From NCBI GenBank assembly GCA_016765255.1, contig JAESQI010000046.1:1494-10415 (forward strand): a DNA stretch of 8,922 nucleotides, read 5' to 3'. This stretch comes from Robiginitomaculum sp. (GTDB taxonomy: Bacteria; Pseudomonadota; Alphaproteobacteria; Caulobacterales; Maricaulaceae). Positions 6,321 to 8,922 of the stretch are shown piece by piece. A model generated the notes under the pieces. The model did not search any database, was not told the origin of the DNA, and saw only the letters and a list, made by a program, of their open reading frames with translations. The position numbers and the translations under genes are program-made. How positions within the stretch are numbered: position 1 is the first letter of the stretch; every line of letters begins with the position of its first letter.

Positions 6321-8258
6321 ATGAATATGCAAATGCGCAACATTGGTCTTTGGGCCGTCATTCTCTTGATGTTTTTGGTAGTGATTTCCGTCTCGCAAAA
6401 CTCACTTAAACCTGCCGAGAGCAATGTTGTGAAAACTTATGAGCTGATTGAGGCGATTGAGGCTGGCGAAATTGGTAGCATGCTCATTGATGCGCATAAT
6501 GATAAAATCACGGGTAAATTTAACAATGGTAAACCCTTTGAAGCTAACGGCGTAATTTATGAAGGCCTGCTTGATAAATTGGATGAAAAAAATGTTGCCT
6601 ATGACATTAAACCCCGTAAACAGACCAGTCTTTTAACCACATTATTGGTCAATTTTTTACCGTTTATTTTGATCATAGGCGTTGGCATTTGGTTTATGCG
6701 CTCTATGCAAGGTGGCGGCAAAGGCGGGGCGATGAATTTTGGTAAGTCGCGGGCTAAAATGCTCACTGAGGAACAAGGTAAAATTACTTTTGATGATGTG
6801 GCTGGGGTGGAGTCTGCCAAGGAAGACTTGCAAGAAGTCATTGAGTTTTTACAAGACCCCACTAAATTTCACCGCTTGGGGGCTAAAATCCCTAAAGGTG
6901 CGCTCCTGATTGGGCCGCCGGGCACTGGTAAAACATTGCTGGCCCGCGCTGTCGCTGGGGAAAGTGGTGTGCCGTTTTTCACAATCTCTGGCTCTGATTT
7001 CGTTGAAATGTTTGTCGGTGTCGGTGCGAGCCGTGTACGCGATATGTTTGAACAAGCTAAGAAAAATGCGCCTTGTATTATCTTCATCGACGAAATTGAC
7101 GCGGTGGGTCGCCACCGTGGTGTGGGTACATCGGGTGGGCACGAAGAACGCGAACAGACCCTTAACCAGCTTTTGGTGGAGATGGACGGATTTGACGGCA
7201 ATGAAGGTGTGATCATTATTGCCGCCACCAATCGGCCTGACGTTCTTGACAAGGCGCTGTTGCGTCCCGGACGTTTTGACCGCCAGATTGAAGTGCCGCT
7301 GCCAGATATTTTGGGCCGCGAGCAAATCATTACGGTGCATATGAAAAGAGTACCCATTGGCAAAGATGTCGATACCAAATATATCGCGCGCGGAACCCCT
7401 GGTTTCTCGGGCGCTGATTTGGCCAATCTAGTTAACGAGGCGGCTCTGTTGGCAGCGCGCCGTAACAAACGCAAAGTCACGATGCGGGAATTTGAAGATG
7501 CGCGTGATAAAGTGATGATGGGGGCGGAGCGTCGCTCTCTGTCTATGACAGAAGAAGAGCGGGCCAATACGGCCTACCACGAAGCTGGACACGCCATTGT
7601 CGGCATGAATATGCCAGGCAGTTTGCCGATCCATAAGGCGACTATTATTCCGCGTGGACGCGCCCTTGGCATGGTGCAATATTTGCCAGAGCGTGACCAG
7701 ATATCCCAGTCCCGCGAAGAAATGATTGCCAGCATGGCAATGGCGATGGGTGGACGGGCGGCTGAAGAGTTGAAATTTGGCTATGACAAGGTGACCTCTG
7801 GCGCGTCGTCTGATATCGAACAGGTCACACGTATTGCGACTGCTATGGTCACGGAATGGGGCCTATCCGATAAAGTCGGCCCGATTGCCTATAAAAATAC
7901 CGACCAAAGCAGTTTCTTGCCGGGTATAGGGCGCGGCTCTGCTATCTCGCCTGAAACGGCGCGGCTGATTGAGGACGAGATCAAACGTTTTGTCACCGAC
8001 GCCCACGAGACGGCTCTCGCTGTCCTCAAAAAGAAAAAGAAGAGTTGGTATAAACTGGCCGAAGCCTTACTTGAATACGAGACTTTATCTGGCGACGAGA
8101 TTAAAAATCTGCTTGAGGATAATATCAAACCCAAACGACCGGACTTTGACAATGATGCCAAGCCCGAATTGTCAGCCATTCCAACAACAAAAAAAGCGGT
8201 AAAGCCGAAGCCGAAGCGCAAGCCAAAGCCAAAAGCAAAACCTACGCCACAAACATAA
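6321..8258 (+). CDS. ftsH: FtsH, ATP-dependent zinc metalloprotease of the inner membrane
   Basis: FtsH is a hexameric membrane AAA+ protease that extracts and degrades damaged membrane proteins and regulators such as RpoH and LpxC in E. coli. TM1 is about residues 8-25, the small periplasmic domain 26-103 and TM2 104-127. The AAA+ module has Walker A GPPGTGKT (198-205), the pore residues F231-V232-G233, Walker B IIFIDEID (253-260) and the second region of homology 303-320 with R315 and R318. The zinc protease site is H420-E421-A422-G423-H424, with D498 as the likely third ligand. The length, 645 residues, matches E. coli FtsH (644), and all catalytic residues are present. Unusual points are a K570-K574 lysine run in a normally mixed helix and a very basic Lys-Pro tail at 624-645. 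The ATG at 6321 has only a weak purine-rich site (AGAAAG); in-frame ATGs at 6327 and 6333 are alternatives. Confidence 0.98.
   Translation: MNMQMRNIGLWAVILLMFLVVISVSQNSLKPAESNVVKTYELIEAIEAGEIGSMLIDAHNDKITGKFNNGKPFEANGVIYEGLLDKLDEKNVAYDIKPRKQTSLLTTLLVNFLPFILIIGVGIWFMRSMQGGGKGGAMNFGKSRAKMLTEEQGKITFDDVAGVESAKEDLQEVIEFLQDPTKFHRLGAKIPKGALLIGPPGTGKTLLARAVAGESGVPFFTISGSDFVEMFVGVGASRVRDMFEQAKKNAPCIIFIDEIDAVGRHRGVGTSGGHEEREQTLNQLLVEMDGFDGNEGVIIIAATNRPDVLDKALLRPGRFDRQIEVPLPDILGREQIITVHMKRVPIGKDVDTKYIARGTPGFSGADLANLVNEAALLAARRNKRKVTMREFEDARDKVMMGAERRSLSMTEEERANTAYHEAGHAIVGMNMPGSLPIHKATIIPRGRALGMVQYLPERDQISQSREEMIASMAMAMGGRAAEELKFGYDKVTSGASSDIEQVTRIATAMVTEWGLSDKVGPIAYKNTDQSSFLPGIGRGSAISPETARLIEDEIKRFVTDAHETALAVLKKKKKSWYKLAEALLEYETLSGDEIKNLLEDNIKPKRPDFDNDAKPELSAIPTTKKAVKPKPKRKPKPKAKPTPQT
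8187..8249 (+). repeat. Lys-Pro-rich degenerate microrepeat encoding the FtsH tail
   Basis: The 3' end of ftsH is built from short degenerate AAGCC(G/A)AAG-type units, giving K-P-K-P-K-R-K-P-K-P-K-A-K-P at residues 628-641. It follows an acidic/neutral stretch (FDNDAKPEL) after the last structured helix. Such simple repeats can change length by slippage. It is inside the coding frame, which stays open to TAA 8256-8258. Confidence 0.6.
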
Positions 8259-8266
8259 GATTATCC

Positions 8267-8647
8267 ATGTTTAGTAAAATGCCTGTTTCTATTTTCCTTG
8301 CGACAACCAAAGAGGAAGATTGTTTGGCATTTTACACGAATGTTATGGGGCTTACCCTTGAGGACAACAATCCATTTGCGTTGGTATTTTCCTTAGCGGG
8401 TGCTGAATTACGAATTTCAAAAGTTTCAGATTTCACCCCCCATCCCTTTACGGTTCTGGATTGGCAAGTTGATGATCTACCTGCGTCTATGGCGCATTTG
8501 CGAGACAAGGGTGTGACGTTTGAAATCTTTGACGGATTTGGTCAAGACGAAGACGGCGTGTGGACAGTTCCAAATGGGGCTACACAAATCGCGTGGTTTA
8601 AAGACCCAGACGCCAATTTACTCTCTATTTCTAAACGTGCTGATTGA
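8267..8647 (+). CDS. VOC-superfamily (glyoxalase/bleomycin-resistance fold) protein of unknown substrate
   Basis: This 126-residue protein fits the single-chain, two beta-alpha-beta-beta-beta module VOC fold. Module 1 is about residues 5-52, with FLATTKEEDCLAFYTNVMGL, the classic 'xxFYxxxLGL' helix. Module 2 is about 62-122, with FTVLDWQVDDLPASMAHLRDKG and the closing FKDPDANLLSIS, the family's 'DPDGNxxEL'. The residues that usually bind metal are not evident: the first strand has no His, the strand at 62-68 has no His, and the usual final Glu is replaced by Ser. It may therefore bind a ligand without a classic metal site, or be a divergent enzyme. It starts 8 nt after the ftsH stop with no good ribosome binding site and ends just before folP, so it is probably co-transcribed. 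The family is clear; the specific function is not. Confidence 0.82.
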   Translation: MFSKMPVSIFLATTKEEDCLAFYTNVMGLTLEDNNPFALVFSLAGAELRISKVSDFTPHPFTVLDWQVDDLPASMAHLRDKGVTFEIFDGFGQDEDGVWTVPNGATQIAWFKDPDANLLSISKRAD

Positions 8648-8655
8648 GCGTATTT

Positions 8656-8922
8656 GTGAAATTTACTGCACCAAAAATTATGGGCGTTCTAAATGTAACA
8701 CCTGATAGTTTTTCTGATGGCGGGCAATTTACGCATGTCGATATAGCTGTAAAACGTGCCCACGCAATGGTGAAGCACGGCGCCGATATCATTGATATTG
8801 GCGGTGAAAGTACGAGGCCCGGTGCGAGCGTTGTGAGCGAGAACGAAGAACTTGCCCGCGTCATCCCTGTCATTAAAGCACTCAAAAATAGTGACGCAGA
8901 AATTTCTATTGATACAAGAAGA
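8656..8922 (+). CDS. folP: FolP, dihydropteroate synthase (N-terminal 89 residues; 3' end beyond window)
   Basis: Dihydropteroate synthase condenses 6-hydroxymethyl-7,8-dihydropterin diphosphate with p-aminobenzoate in folate synthesis and is the target of sulfonamides. The reading frame is open to the right edge. The visible part contains the family signature MGVLNVTPDSFSDGG at residues 9-23 (N13 expected at the diphosphate/Mg site), DIGGESTRPGA at 47-57 (D47 pterin, T53 and R54 in loop 2) and SIDT at 84-87 (D86 pterin). The start is chosen as GTG 8656, with a weak GAG seven bases upstream. A TTG at 8644, overlapping the VOC stop, is a possible longer start adding four residues, and ATG 8680 would fall inside the conserved signature. 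In many Alphaproteobacteria folP follows ftsH directly; here the VOC gene lies between them. Confidence 0.95.
   Translation, partial: MKFTAPKIMGVLNVTPDSFSDGGQFTHVDIAVKRAHAMVKHGADIIDIGGESTRPGASVVSENEELARVIPVIKALKNSDAEISIDTRR

Noticed and set aside
6849..7567. Long antisense open frames (232 and 163 codons) opposite ftsH
   Set aside because: They mirror the codon structure of the highly conserved FtsH AAA+ domain, have no recognisable domain and no ribosome binding site, and their composition is what a shadow frame gives.
8022..8042. AAAAAG-type slippery runs in ftsH as a programmed frameshift site
   Set aside because: The zero frame continues through the conserved LAEALLEYETLSG segment to a normal-length end. 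The bases before the AAAAAG units are C and G, so no full X-XXY-YYZ heptamer forms, and no downstream stimulator is obvious.

Overview
The window is a chromosomal core locus of an alphaproteobacterium. In order it holds the 3' part of tolQ, then tolR, tolA, tolB, pal, cpoB (ybgF), tilS, ftsH, a small VOC-family gene and the 5' part of folP, all on the + strand. The order tol-pal-cpoB-tilS-ftsH-folP is characteristic of Alphaproteobacteria. The TilS core (a GSGWRGMAGM stretch followed by an APLWP-type segment) and the TolA C-terminal domain look closest to Caulobacterales/Maricaulales-type proteins, from memory only. Base composition looks AT-richer than usual for that group (roughly mid-forties % GC by eye, not computed), so an AT-rich marine member is a reasonable but unproven guess.

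Region 1 (1-3224) is a tight operon. tolQ is cut by the left edge, tolR follows after 2 nt and tolA after 6 nt, and tolB starts at a GTG that shares one base with the tolA stop codon. TolQ, TolR and TolA form the proton-motive-force-driven inner-membrane motor, and TolB is the periplasmic beta-propeller that contacts Pal. Region 2 (3225-4886) holds pal, encoding the peptidoglycan-binding outer-membrane lipoprotein, and cpoB, encoding a periplasmic coiled-coil/TPR partner. Spacers of 111 and 126 nt precede them, and candidate promoter elements lie before pal.

Region 3 (4880-6229) is tilS, the essential tRNA-Ile2 lysidine synthetase, whose start overlaps the cpoB stop (ATGCTAG). Region 4 (6230-8922) begins with a promoter-bearing spacer whose sequence fits the alphaproteobacterial heat-shock (RpoH) consensus closely, superimposed on a sigma70-like promoter. 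It continues with ftsH, a VOC/glyoxalase-fold gene and folP, which runs off the right edge. The last three genes are closely packed with no visible terminator.

The genes fall into three jobs: envelope constriction and integrity (Tol-Pal-CpoB), translation fidelity (TilS), and membrane proteostasis plus folate synthesis (FtsH, FolP). I see no mobile element, CRISPR array, RNA gene or evidence of a new system. The points most worth a second look are the heat-shock-like ftsH promoter, the VOC gene between ftsH and folP, the very basic FtsH tail, and the short TolA stalk.
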